DNA from: Typha latifolia
Taxonomy: Eukaryota > Streptophyta > Magnoliopsida > Poales > Typhaceae
NCBI GenBank assembly: GCA_019914945.1
Contig: CM034110.1
Coordinates: 935,001-999,000, forward strand
Reading direction: 5' to 3'
Length of the DNA: 64,000 nucleotides
Within the stretch, counting starts at the first letter, position 1. Every line of letters starts with the position of its first letter. The notes under the pieces were generated by a model. That model was not told where the DNA came from, made no database searches, and saw nothing but the letters and a program-made list of their open reading frames with translations. This document shows, in pieces, positions 1-11,911 of the stretch. A program made the position numbers and the translations under genes.

Positions 1-654
1 AATTTCTCATTTGCTGATTTTCTTTCACACTTATTTCTGAAGCCATGAAGTGAAATAATGGTCTAGTCCTTGTGCTATTCCCTTTAATTTATTCATTGTA
101 TGTTCTTCATAGTCTAGTCATCCAAATCTTTAGAACATAACCCAGTGGTCTAGTCAAACTGATAGAATTAAATAGCAACTCTCTATGCCTTACTGGTGTG
201 AATAATTTTAGCTAATCATTCACAAATTGTTGCCTTAGTTTAGCAATAGTAGCCCAAGTTAACTTCTTGATTATTTTCTTTTCTAGGTGCATGCATGACT
301 TTATTTTATATGTTAAGTTTACTTTCTCAATTTACTTGCTCTGCTCTTTAACTTTTCATAACCATCCACAATACTCGCTTTCATGACTTTATTTTATATT
401 TTAAGTTTATTTTCTCAATTTACTTGGTCTGCTGCTCTTTAACTTTTCATAACCATCTCGCTTTCATGATGACGATTATAAAGGACACTGTTCTACTGAA
501 GCTATTCTTTCTTGACCCCAGTGCTATGCCAATTTAAAGACGTGCTAATTCATTTATATATATCAACTTTTGTTGGCTTGACATGTGAAACTTTTTCCAG
601 TTAGGCATGACAGTATCTACCAACTCTGACTTTTAAATGCTGTTTTGTGCACAG

Positions 655-896
655 GCGTGAAGAGCTCCAGCTCAGGAATGCACAATTAATACAGACGGTA
701 TGCATAAAATTCACACTCACACTTTTACTTTGTTCAATAGGACCAGTTATAGTTCTTAGCTATCATTGCTTGCAAATGTCTATTTCTAAAAGTAGTGCTT
801 GTATGAGTAGATTGAGGAATTGGAACGTGATTTGGAGGAGACAAAAAGGAAATGTTCTCAGGTTGCTGCCGAACTGCAAATCCGAAGAAAGCTCAG
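655..896 (+). CDS. Two coiled-coil exons of a partial gene
   Basis: Two candidate exons, 655-697 and 811-896, each lie between an AG acceptor (gtgcacag; tatgagtag) and a GT donor (gtatgc; gtgact). Spliced, they read through in one frame from REELQLRNAQ to ELQIRRKLR. The product is highly charged, rich in E, R, K, L and Q with heptad-like spacing, so a coiled coil is likely. If the next acceptor is the CAAG near 1046, a TAA follows at once and the gene would end there; this is inference. Upstream exons would lie outside the window or be too short to recognise. I do not recognise the family and give no function. Codon use looks genic compared with the AT-rich surroundings. Confidence 0.5.
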
Positions 897-1431
897 GTGA
901 CTAAGTAAAGATGTTTCAACGTTGTATATGCCCCTCAAGTGCTTTCTAAGTTTCCACTCTGTATATTTATTGAAAAATTCAAATTTTTTGTACATTTTGA
1001 TATTCTTATATACATATATTCTCTTGTATATGATCAACTACTCCAAGGTAAAGGCATTGGGATGTCATCACCAGTAACTGTATCTAAGCTTAAATGCCAA
1101 CAAGGAAGAAGCTCAGTTGTATGTCTTCTAGTCTTATTATTTCTTCTCCACTTTCACCTATATGACCATAATGTTACAATCTTTCTGATCCATAAACTTT
1201 AGACTATCTGAACCTCTCCTATGACTCCAGCACCAGCTCCAGACTCTTACCAGTCTTCTCTGACAGTTCTAGTTTCATTGATTTTCTCCTCTCATGGGAG
1301 AGTTAGTTCCATAGAGAGTAAGTTTCTAGACAACAAATACACCTTTAATATAGCACGTGGTCAATCTTTTTCATGGCAACCATGGTATACATGGAGGGAT
1401 TAACAGAAATATAGTGTGCAATTAATATTAT

Positions 1432-2080
1432 TCATATGGAATTTCCATTATAGGGGTAAAAACTATTTGGATAATATAGATATTGATGTTTCTTGAAGTT
1501 CGGTTTTAGAAGTATTGGGGGCAATTTGTGGCAAAAAGCCCCTCTATTATCGAATTGGCAGCAATAGACTCCTCCATTATCGAATTGCAACTTTGTTCCT
1601 TTTTTTAATAATTTAGTCTTAATAAATCTCAAAAAGACTGCTTTATCACTAAATTACCTCAATTTTTTTGGCCTAACAAACTAAAAAAAAGACTTCCCTG
1701 TTCTTCTCTTTAGCGTGATTTTCTGATTCCTACTTCCTTCAATCTTTTTCCTCTAATTCTTGTGCCATTTTCTTCCTCATCTTCTTCTCTCATTCTTTTT
1801 CCATCTTCTATTTCTATCAATAATAATTTAAAGATTATTTCTCCTCTAAAATAATCTCATTTAGCAATCTTAGAATATGGTTCCTTTATTCAATATCTTA
1901 ATTGTTTATCTTCCTCATTTTGTTCTTCAGTGATTGAAGTATTCTGAATAAAGTTCATATTTTGGTGACTATTTTATCTTGCTCAAAATATGTGTATCAC
2001 CTATGTAAATGTTGGCAATGTTTGTATATCATTTTGACAATATTTTTTACTACTCTAATTTTGTAAAATATTTCTCTGAT
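1432..2080. other. AT-rich spacer, no gene seen
   Basis: Short-ORF, AT-rich sequence. A locally repeated phrase, ctattatcgaattgg / ccattatcgaattgc, occurs near 1545 and 1575. I see no coding signal or RNA gene. Confidence 0.4.
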
Positions 2081-2089
2081 TAAAATTGG

Positions 2090-3400
2090 TATAAAAGTCT
2101 CACGCGTCACCTATGTAAATTTTGTGCACCGTCAATACAAAATGTGCGCTTTAATATTATGCAAAGTATGCATCGATAATTGTGAAAAAGTTTTACATAT
2201 CACCTATGTACATTATGCACACTTGCTTATACAAAATGTGTACTTCAAAATTAGGCAAGGTACGAATTTATAATGATAACAAAGTCTTGTCCATCACTTA
2301 TGTAAATTGACAAATTTTTTTTTCAAATATTAAAATATGTAGCTATATATACACTAAGAAGATAAAGCGATAGTAGAAGATTGTATATATTTTAGGATCT
2401 AACAATCATATTAGTAAACATAGTAAAAAAATTATGCACATCACCTATGTAAAGTATTTTCAAAGAGTATATAAAACATGAGTAGAAATTTTAGCTAAGG
2501 TAAGTAGCAAAACATAACGGCTAGTTTTTTTTACCAAGAAATGAAAAACGTTATGCATCATCTATCTAATTTATACGCACTGTATATGTAAAATATACGC
2601 TCTAATTTTAAACAAGGTATACATTAAGATTTTTCAAAACTGTCACGCATCGCCTATGTAATATGCATCGCCTACGCAATATGTACGTATCGTCTATGCA
2701 AATTGTATGCTCTAATTTTAACTAAAGTATGGATCGAGATTTTCTAAAAATCATCGCATATCGCATATGTAATATATATGCATCGCCGATGTAAAATGTA
2801 TGCTCTAATTTTAATTAAGGTATGCATTAAACTTTTCTAAAAAGGTTACGTATCACCTATGTAATATGTACGCATTGTTTATGCAAATTATATAGTTCAA
2901 TTTTAATCAAGCTATGCATCAAGATTTAAAAAAATAATATTAAACATTGCCTATGTAATATGTACGTATTACGTATGCAAATTGTATGCTCGAATTTTAA
3001 CCAAATTAGGTATCGAGATTTTAAAAAAAATGTTATGCATCGCCTATATAATATGTATGTATCGTTTATACAAATTATACGCTCCAATTTAAACTAAGGT
3101 ATGCATCGAGATTTTTAAAAAAATGTTACACATCGCCTATGTAATTTGTACGCATCATTTATGCAAATTATATGCTCTAATTTTAATTAAGATACGCATC
3201 AAGATTAAAAAAAAAATGCCACGCATCACCTATATAATATGTACGCATTGCGTATGCAAATTGTAAACTCCAATTTTAATTAAGGTACGTATTGAAATTT
3301 CTATAGCTTATATAATATGTACGCATTACCTATGCAAATTGTACTTTTTAATTTTAACTAATATACACACTAATGTTTTCAAAAAAAACACCACTCATCG
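2090..3400. repeat. Degenerate ~93-bp tandem array
   Basis: A unit built on CGCCTATGTAATATGTACGC, then ATGCAAATTGTATGCTC, AATTTTAA.TAAGGTATGCATC and GAGATTTTTAAAAAAATG, recurs in direct orientation. The CCTATGTAA-type core falls at about 2652, 2763, 2856, 2948, 3042, 3134, 3227 and 3306, giving steps of about 92-94 bp apart from the first and last. Earlier, more diverged units reach back to about 2100. Copies differ by many point changes, so this is an old array. No ORF spans it. It resembles a minor satellite or the tandem region of a transposon. Confidence 0.8.
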
Positions 3401-3959
3401 CTTTATCTCCTTGGTGTCTAGCGAAGAAGTCTAATGATGATATTTTTATTTTAAATTTTATTTTTCTAACATTTGATCTTTATATATAGCTATATATTTA
3501 AATAATTTTATGTACTCAGGTTACTAAGTAAGTTACCTTGTTGTTGGCATCTTTTATGTATTTATCACTAAGTAGAGAAATGTTTAATACTTTTTATACA
3601 CATTTTGGATATGTTTAAGCTCTAATTGTTGAATTGTCTCTATTTGACATATATCATACTAGATCTTATCAATTAATACTCTAATTGAGACATTGAGTTA
3701 TTTGATATCATGTACACTTGAAATAATTTAAAAATGTATATATAACCATTAAATATTTTAGAGAAGTATTACGCGGAAAGAAATTTCATGGCAAATGAAA
3801 CTAAATTATATTTATCTAGTATATTTCAAAAAATTAGTTAGGGCTCCTAAATTGGCCAACTCCAATTATTATTTTTTAACCTCAATTACAAAAGCAGTGT
3901 GATTCTTAGCCATATTTTTACTCATATTTATTTAGATATGTGTATGTAAAATGATGATG

Positions 3960-6120
3960 CAATGACTCTAAAGTTGTAGAGTCAAATTGTTACGAATCGG
4001 TCTGATTCGATCATGCGTAACGGTTCTGGACTTAATGAAGCTTGTAACTTCCGAAGGGATCTGCGAACAATTTAACCAACGGATTCTCTTAAATTTTGGA
4101 TATGTTGTTGCTTTTGGAGAGAGCTTTCCAATGAATTTAAGATCACTAGATTCGGACGGTTAGATCTCAAGATATCGATCAAACAGTGGTCAAAGGTCAA
4201 TTAGATCCTAGCTTGATAGCCCATCAATAGCTAGATAGATGCTAAGTTTAGTTCTTGGTGTGAAGAAGGAGTTGTTATAGAAGAGAGGGTTAGAAGGTGG
4301 AAGAGGCCGACCAAAGACTTGGGCAGTGAAATTATTAAATTAATTTTTAAAAGTAGTATGTAATAAGAAGAGAATGATGGGTTAGTATTTCAGAAGTAAA
4401 ATTGTTATTTAGTTACTATACTTAAATAATTAGGCTTAATTCAAAAGAAGGCTAAGTGAATGCGGCTAGATTACAAAAGGAAGATGATAAAAAGAAAATG
4501 CTACAAGAGGATAGAGTATGAGCTTTGAAGTTAGTTTAAGATTCTGTTGTTGTGCTCATGCCATATGTTTCACCAAATGATAGAAATCAAGGTGCCGTGC
4601 ACTTGTGTCATAAGTTCCATATTAGTATAGTATGCCATCGTCTGGGGAAATAGAGTCTCGCTCTACTAAAGAAACCTGCTTTAAGATCAGCCAATCGAGC
4701 TATAGACATTAGTAATTAAACATTTATTCATGGAAGTTAGGTCAAGGAGCAAGATTGAAACATCGCCCACTTTGAGAGATTTCAGAGAAAAGGGAAGAGT
4801 TTCATCACAACGAGAGATGGAGGGATTTAGTGGAGCTCAACAGAAGTGGCGATCGAGGCTGCATCCGAAGGGCCGACCTTAGAGGGGAAAATGAGGGGTA
4901 TCAGATTGGGCTAACCAGGTGCTTGGGGTGAGGCCTGGGCCTCACTTGTAATCATAACCCGACTTAAAAGATAATTCCTCGTTGTAATCATATACTATTA
5001 ATTCTTATATTTATTTTATTATTCATTATCTATAATTATACTATCCTAATAATTTATTTAAGACATAATTATCTGCCTCTTATTCTCTTTGATAATTAAG
5101 AAAATAAGAATTAAATTAATGTAAGTAATTATATATGAAAATATGTACATAACTCAAATAATTACTATATATAGCTAGGATTAATATAGTAATTTATATT
5201 ACATGTATTTTGCTAATCCTGGTATAATTAGATTTATTTATTAATCATGATAAAATTAGATTTAATTCATATAAATTAAATATATTAGATTAACTACAAT
5301 AATTTAATAACTAATAACATAATCTATCATAATTTAAATAGTAATTAAATAAATTATAAATAAAAAATAAATTTAGATAGTGCTGGGCTCAACCCAGCAC
5401 CACCCACCTGCTCGACCGAGTCCAGCACCATAATCCTACGGGTGCTGGGCCGAACCCAGCAGCCAAAGCGCTGCGGGCGCTGGGCCGAGCCTAGCGCCCA
5501 AGCGCACCTGCTGCAAGGTGCTGGGCTCAGCCCAACACAACTGCAACAGCCACCCGAGAGTAGAAGAAGAAGAAGAAGAAGAGGAGAAGAAGAAGAAGAG
5601 GAAGAAGGAGAAGAAGAAAGGGGGAGGAGGGGGGCTGGGCTGCAAGGGAGGGGAACGGCCGCTGGTGGCCACTCAGCGGCCGGTCTCTCGCCGGTGGCTT
5701 GGTCCTCCAGCGGCCCTGAGAAGAAATAGATAGAGGTAGAGAACTAGAGAGAGAAAGAGAGAAGGAAGGAGAGAGAGACTCACCGACAGGTAGAAGGGTC
5801 GACGGTGGCTCTTCCCAATGGTCGGTGGCTACTGGGGAGCTATAGGGAGAGAGAGAGAGAGGGAGAGTTAGAGAGAAAGATATCGAGAGAATGAGAGGAG
5901 AGGAAGGAAAAAATTAGAGAGAGAGAGAGAGAGAGAGATCAGGGTGATCACGTGGCGGCGGCGGAGTGGCCGATGGGCTCGATCCCACCTCCACGCATTG
6001 CCACGATGTGGAGAAGAGTGGCTCGGTGGAGGTGCATGGCACCTCCACCACTGCCATAGCATGCAAAGCATGTTGGGCATGAGGCCGACCATAGCGTGGC
6101 CAATCGCATCGTGCCCAACA
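3960..6120. mobile_element. Long-LTR gypsy remnant with CCCAGC palindromes
   Basis: Non-coding sequence resembling the interior of a long gypsy LTR. It has a moderately GC-rich block with inverted GTGCTGGGCTC..CCCAGCAC motifs (5380-5560), a purine-rich GAA/GGA tract (5560-5640), then GA-rich sequence. A related palindrome block occurs at 24802-24852 inside another LTR-like segment that ends in GGGGGCGTTACA. The ORFs here are low-complexity by-products. The ends are not defined. Assignment to a Tekay/Del-like family is inference. Confidence 0.4.
5560..5940. repeat. GAA/GA-rich low-complexity tract
   Basis: AGAAGAAG runs at 5563-5620, then GAGA-rich stretches to a pure GA run near 5918-5938. 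These create spurious Glu/Arg-rich or Ser-rich ORFs on both strands. Confidence 0.85.
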
Positions 6121-6144
6121 AATTTTTTTTTTGTACTTAGGTTA

Positions 6145-6470
6145 TTACATATAAGTCCGCACTCTATGTAAAATAACTATACACTATAGTATATAAAAAG
6201 ACCGCATTTTATGTACAATAACTACGTACAAGAGAATAGAAAGAGACACTGTAAGGTTAATGCAGAGTTATAAGTCCGCACTCTATATAAAATAATCATG
6301 CATTACAGGATACAAAGATGCACTACGGGGTAATATGGAGTTATAAGCTCACACTCTATATAAAAAAATTATACACTAGAAGATATAAAGAGACACTTCG
6401 GAGTAATGTGGGGTTATAAATCTCATCTCTATGTAAAATGCCATGCACTAGAGGAAATAAAGAGAAAAGA
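6145..6470. repeat. Tandem array, period about 73 bp
   Basis: The phrase TTATAAGTCCGCACTCTAT and variants recur at about 6151, 6271, 6343 and 6416, each followed by an ATACACTA..ATAAAGAGACAC segment. Two spacings are about 73 bp and the first is about 119 bp. Four degenerate units are visible. No coding content. Confidence 0.65.
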
Positions 6471-6563
6471 TGAAAAAAAAAATCTAAACGATAGCTAAGA
6501 TGACTAGTATTTAAGAGAAGAGATAGTGGAGAAAAAAAATCTTAACTGTAGCGAGGTGATGTG

Positions 6564-6750
6564 TAATTAAGTGTTGTCTAATTTAGAAGCAAAATAGTAA
6601 TTATAAATTATTACTAAATTATTTTTTACAAGTTGTATATAATAAGATAAGAGAGAATAATGTATTATTATATTAAAATAATGTAAGTTATTTAGTTACT
6701 ACACTAAAATAATGAGATTTATTCTAGAATAAGCATATTCTTATTTACAA
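6564..6750. repeat. Dispersed repeat, copy A
   Basis: About 190 bp containing gtgttgtctaat, aaaatagtaat, aagttgtatataataagat, agttactacactaaaat and aatgagatttatt. It aligns by eye with 56731-56920 and more weakly with 4328-4450, all in the same orientation. Probably a dispersed transposon-derived repeat. Confidence 0.6.
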
Positions 6751-6899
6751 GGTTCAATAGAGATAAGATTAACCTAATCTAAGTACGAGATAGCTTGTAA
6801 CTTTATAGGTGGTTGGGAACAGTTGCAACGTCGTCATAAACTACTAACGAACTACTAACGCTAGAAACCAAAGGGGTCTCGATAAGCATGGCCATCGGG

Positions 6900-8067
6900 A
6901 AGATAAGAATGCTAGCTAATCATAACAAATAATCTTTGGAAAGGTAGTAGGTGAGATCTCACATGTCATATTACCTTATCGTAGCTCCTCGAGGATCGGG
7001 TTGACTTCTTTGGTAGGAAAGGCTTCATCCAAAATATGAGGCAGTGATTGGATCCTCAGGAGAGGTGACTACATGGCTCTCATGAGCAGACCTGATGTGT
7101 ATGAGAGTAGTTGCACTAGGGAGGAAGGAGGGGACAATGCCAATATTAGTAAGGCGGGGCTAAAAGAGGTGAGGAAGACCAGATCCTAGGCAGATGAGGG
7201 TGCTAAATCCATTCTTTGTAGGTCTAAATATAGGCCTCCAAATTCGCCTTCTTCTTAGCATAATTCTGAGATTCTTGTTCCATTTTGACTAGTCGACCTT
7301 GAAATTGGACGATTTATATAGATGGGACATCCTGCAAAGCATTCTAAGACCCAACATGCATTTTGTTGCATTGGGCTCTTTCATCAACTAATGGGAGAGA
7401 GGGCTAAAGGACGGGGGAGTAGAACCCTTGATCTAGCGAGTGACTTGAATGTCAATAAAGTGCTTGAATCTATTAGCATAGCCCAAATATGCTACAAGAG
7501 ATGTCTGAACTGAGTCATCTCTTTCCTCGAATAATAGTCTAAGTCGAGGACCTCAGGGACTCGGAAGGAACTAATGATCTCTTGCATAGCCCTCTCCCTC
7601 CAATAGTCAAGGAGGAGGTTGATTAGGGTGATCAAGCACAGTAGGGGAGGGAGACTTTTGAGACTCCCGGGTCCACTGATCAAGACTTACAGAATGAAAT
7701 CACCCCTGAGCACAGGAAACCTGCCTCTAGGAGCAAGCAGTTTGTTCTCCGAGGAATGGAGAATGCTAGGTTAGACAAAAGATTGTTTGATAAAGATGCA
7801 TCAATGGCAGAGGTAGTCACAACCTTGTCGGGTAGGAGCATCATGAAATGGGAGAGCCTCGAAAGGTACAATGAGACAAAAGAGGGAGCAGAAGTAAATT
7901 ATATGCTCCTCCACTCGGACTAGCTCCTTAGATGCCATGGGATGGTGAGTCTTATAATAGAAGCTTATATGGCCATGGAAATTGCATAAGAAGTAACGGG
8001 CACCGTTGCAGCAGAAAGAAGCTCGATGGCTAACTTGGCATAGTGAAAGCACTAACTCACCTCAAGT
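6900..8067. other. Anonymous repeat-like sequence
   Basis: No gene is supported. A minus-strand reading near 7800-8050 has a Cys/His-containing stretch (YFLCNFHGHI) faintly like a zinc knuckle, in short interrupted ORFs, so this may be retroelement debris. It pre-dates the LINE insertion that follows, because it continues on the far side of the duplicated target site at 9640. Confidence 0.3.
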
Positions 8068-8083
8068 AATAAGAAGGCCATAT
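8068..8083. repeat. LINE target-site duplication, left
   Basis: aataagaaggccatat, identical over 16 bp to 9624-9639. Confidence 0.85.
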
Positions 8084-9623
8084 CACATAAGCCTGAAGGG
8101 GGTCTAGCTATTAGAAATCTTTGGACCGCTAAAATAACTCTTATGGGTATAATATTTTTTAAGTTTTTGAACAGACCTTCTAGATTACCATCATGAAAAA
8201 TAAGTATGGGGAATTAGACCCTTCGGCCAAGAATGCCCAAAAGGGCTCCTCTTGGACCTAGTGGGCTTTGTGTCGGCGGCTAAGCAAATGATGAATGGAA
8301 TCAAAGTTAGCATAGGCTTGGAATCCACCATCAAGGTCCTGAGTGATCCTTGGCTTTTGAAGACCCCTATCTCCATGCAGCCAACTTTTGTCAATATGTC
8401 CTTTATTGATGAGAACCTTCGAATTAAGGATCTCAAGTCTAATGGGCTCTGGGATACTACTTTAATCCTCAGAGCCTTTGGGCTAAACATCAGTGGCAAC
8501 ATTCTTGAAATTCAAAGTGAAAGGGCCTAAGATGAATTGATTTGGACTACTGATAGCAAAGGTAAACCAACTGCCAAAGCTATTTATGATCATCTACGTC
8601 CTAAGGGGGATCTTTCTTTGGATTGGAAGGAGGTGGAATCTTAACATCAATCCTAGGGCTAACCTATTCATATGGAAGGTTACCTGGGGTCAAATACCGA
8701 CCCGTGTTCTCTTGCATAGCCTACACATTGAGGTAAATTTGAGTTGCCTAATGTGTGGCCTATGGGAAAAGACTTTAGAAAATCTGATCTATGGATGTTG
8801 TATGCGCTTGAGGTCTGGGGTGTGATTGCCCAGCACCTAAATGTATCTTTTAAGATCGATGCCCATTGGTTGGGCTATGAGTGGTCACATCTTAATGGTA
8901 ACTCTAATAAATTTAAGGTTGTCATTGCTACCACAATATGGATGATCTAGAAAGCTAGAAATAGGAGATGTTTTGAAAACCTTAATCCTAGTGCAGATAC
9001 CACTACTTGGCTAAGTATGCAGATGGCGATGGAATATTATGACCGTTGTCCCCCTCACAGTGCAAGGAAAGAGAAGTTTGTGGAAGTCAATTGAACTCAT
9101 CCGCTAGATTGATTAAGCTTAATTTTGATGAGTCTTTTGACCCTTTGAATGGATCGGCTAGTGTCGGTGTCATTGGAAGAACTAACTCGAGCAGAGTTGT
9201 CATTGTAGCCTCAAATACTGTATCGACCTCGTCCACCCTTCAAGCAGAAGCCTTAGCCCTTTACTTTTGCCTCTCCTTGGTTGCCTCGCATGGCTAGCAG
9301 AAGGTCATCATTGAAGGAAATTCATCTTCCGTCATATTCGCCTCCTCTAATCTCTATGTATCTAGAGTATCATATTCCAATGCGCTCAAATACTGTCCAC
9401 TCTCTCCCATGTCAACTTCTCACACACTTATTGGGAATGTAATCCGGTAGCAGACTATGCTGCCCATTTTGGTAGATCATCCATTTTTTTAGATTGTGAG
9501 GATGACCCTCCTATGTTACTCCCTGATCTTATAAATGTATCATTTTATTTGATGCCTCGGGGCCTAAAATCCCGGCTCCCCCGCCGGCATGCTTAATCTC
9601 TTTTATCAAAAACAAATAAAATA
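8084..9623 (+). mobile_element. 5'-truncated LINE (non-LTR retrotransposon)
   Basis: The insert starts mid-gene with a reading like HKPEGGLAIRNL, a phrase typical of the C-terminal part of plant LINE reverse transcriptases. Next comes a zf-RVT-like region (DPWLL at ~8345; NPRANLFIWKV at ~8650; CLMCG at ~8750), then an RNase H-like domain (~9105-9330: KLNFDESF, GVIGR, EALAL, KVIIEGNS). It ends with an A-rich tail (aaaaacaaataaaataaa). Frames are broken by several stops, so it is dead. The flanking 16-bp duplication and the 5' truncation are the signature of target-primed reverse transcription. Confidence 0.9.
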
Positions 9624-9639
9624 AATAAGAAGGCCATAT
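9624..9639. repeat. LINE target-site duplication, right
   Basis: A perfect copy of 8068-8083, directly after the A-rich LINE tail. Confidence 0.85.
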
Positions 9640-11200
9640 GGATGCAACACGAGGCATTAAATGGGGATGTTTATATGTAAGCATCTCCTTGAAGGAAAGG
9701 GAGGGAGAGGAGGCTTTCCAAAGTAAGACTGTGAAGGATATGGGGTCTTGTCAAAGGCTACCTACCATTTTCTACAAGAAACCACCTACTGGGAAGAGAC
9801 TTGAAGCTCTTGGACCTTGATTTGAATATGTTTGACCACATGCGTGCATGGTAGTCCCATTTATGCCGTGGCCAAAAGAGATCTCTGTACATGCGCATCA
9901 CGCATCATCACGAGAAGTAGAATTTTAGGCCACAACAATTCATCAATTGTCCACAACATAATTAGGAAAATATGAGAATATAGCCAAGGTGAGATACATC
10001 GTGAGAGTCTAACAAATAACCATGCTACAAACTAATATAAAATGAGGAATATAAGAGACTTAGTAGTTAGTTCTCTGCTACATCATTTAGACATTCAGAT
10101 GCTTCGGCTGTAAAATCTAAGTTGGAACCACAATATCAACTCATTAATTATGCAACTAATTAGATCCACCAAGTGTTGAAACATATACACAATAGTAATT
10201 ATATCTTATCTATTGCCCAAATAAAGAGAAATAACAATTTAAGTGAAGTTTTTGTATTATTCTTTCACTAAACATTTGATCATACTTATAGAGTACAAGA
10301 CAACAACCAAAGCATAAGTTACGATGTTGTTGCAAAGAGTTTGAACTATTTGTAACTACAATTGGCCGAGCATTAACTTTGGCAGGTAGAGTTTGTTTCC
10401 AATTCAAATTCTTGAAGACTTATCCATAGGATCAGTTACGTCCTTTGACTTGGACTCTCCTTGATTTGTGGATAGTAGATAATCTCCAATACCCAATGAT
10501 CGGAATGCTTGATTATAGAACATTTTTCAGCCTGTACACATGATATGGGTATAACGGTGCATAACAAGCATATGCCGCATAAATATACCACATCAAAGGA
10601 ACAAATCATACATAAGCGTGCCATGAAGTGCATTATTGATGGCACGCTTATGTACATAATCATACATAAGTGATTTGCACCAAAAACATAATGCATTTTC
10701 TATTTTGTGGGTCACATTCATTTTATCTTTTCTTTGTAATGTTAGAATTTTTTTTAAAAAGTTTTTTCTTCCAACTTTGTCTTTATTGAGTGATGAAAAG
10801 AAAGAAGCATACTATACATTTAATATAGTTTGACATTTTTTTTCTAATAAATTATACTATTCAGTCAGTCTTGTCTCATGAAGCTTTCTCTCTTACATAT
10901 ATAATAAATGTTTGATCTCTCACTCACATATACTTACATAATACATAAATAATTGTGAATTACGTTATGTGAATTAGTTTAGCCTTTCTTTTAAATACAC
11001 TGTTATGTTATTCTTGCCTCGGGAAGACATGGCTAGTCACTTCAAGAAACACATCTAATATTTCTTCAAGCAGAAGTGAAGACGAAGACATCAACTAAAT
11101 AACTCGTATCAGGCAAGGGGAATAGTGAACGAGAAGGAAAGTGTGAGGCTTTCGTTGGTCATTAAAACATGCTCTCCTCAAGTAATGCTAATTGAAGTAG
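9640..11200. other. Spacer, no gene seen
   Basis: Continues the pre-LINE sequence at first, then becomes AT-rich. The only structure I can support is the inverted repeat at 10609-10654. Short ORFs show no recognisable domains. Confidence 0.4.
10609..10654. repeat. Perfect 16-bp inverted repeat (hairpin)
   Basis: TACATAAGCGTGCCAT (10609-10624) is reverse-complementary to 10639-10654, with a 14-nt loop (10625-10638). No miRNA or terminator assignment can be supported. It could be the core of a degraded foldback element. Confidence 0.7.
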
Positions 11201-11220
11201 AACGTCAATTGGCCACGGTA

Positions 11221-11830
11221 CTAGCTGATGCTAGTGGAAGTGACGCTCTTTTCCTCCTTTGCCGGCGGTAAGAGATCACCGGAGTATAGCACAAGATCGC
11301 CTTTTTCTTGCTGCCATGGGGTCAAGCCTGTGCCAAACTTCAGATTGACTAGGATATGCTTTATGGACCCTTGACGATGGACCTCTCCTCCTTCGAGGAA
11401 GAAGAAATAAAACATGCATTCTTTTACCTGGCTAGGAATAAGACCTGTAGAAGACTTTAGACCCATCAACCTCATTAACTATTTTCTCATAATCATCTCT
11501 AAGGTTCTAGCTAACAGGGTAGCTCCGCTTCTTTATGATCTCATTCTTTCTTCTCAATCTAGTTTCATCAAAGGAACACACATTCTAGACAACTTTGCTA
11601 TGGCCCATGAGCTGATTCACTAAATGGGAAAAAATAAAAATAAAAAAGTCTAGATCTTATCATCAAACTTGACTTTTGAAAGCTTTTGATTGTGTTAATC
11701 ACAGCTTCTTAATTGAACTGATGCGAGCTCACAACTTCCCCTCTATCTGGATCAATTGGGTGTCTTCAATATTCTTATCGGCCTCGAAAGCTATTTTAGT
11801 TAACGGAATTCCTTCCGACGAAAAGAGAGA
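11221..11830 (+). mobile_element. LINE reverse transcriptase fragment
   Basis: Decayed LINE RT coding sequence. An EEEEIKHAFFYLA stretch ends near 11435. The frame then jumps straight to DFRPINLINYF, ISKVLANRVAPLL and SQSSFIKGTHILDN (11450-11600), then DCVNHSFL and IFLSASKAILVNG (to ~11815). In plant LINEs a conserved APGPDGF segment lies between the first two blocks; it is missing here, so an internal deletion near 11435 is likely. Stops and frameshifts are present. Host-like or LTR-like sequence follows 11830. Confidence 0.8.
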
Positions 11831-11911
11831 ATCGCCCCCACTTTTAAAGATTTCAAAGACGAGGGTGGAATTTTATCCCGTGATAAGCCTCCACAAGATC
11901 CTTCAGCATTA

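Noticed and set aside
2090..3400. CRISPR-like array
   Set aside because: Units are tandem without unique spacers, diverged throughout, and the DNA is plant nuclear; it is an ordinary tandem repeat.
5436..5733. Overlapping Glu/Arg-rich and Ser/Phe-rich ORFs
   Set aside because: They come from the GAA/GGA tract and LTR palindromes on both strands; no family resemblance.
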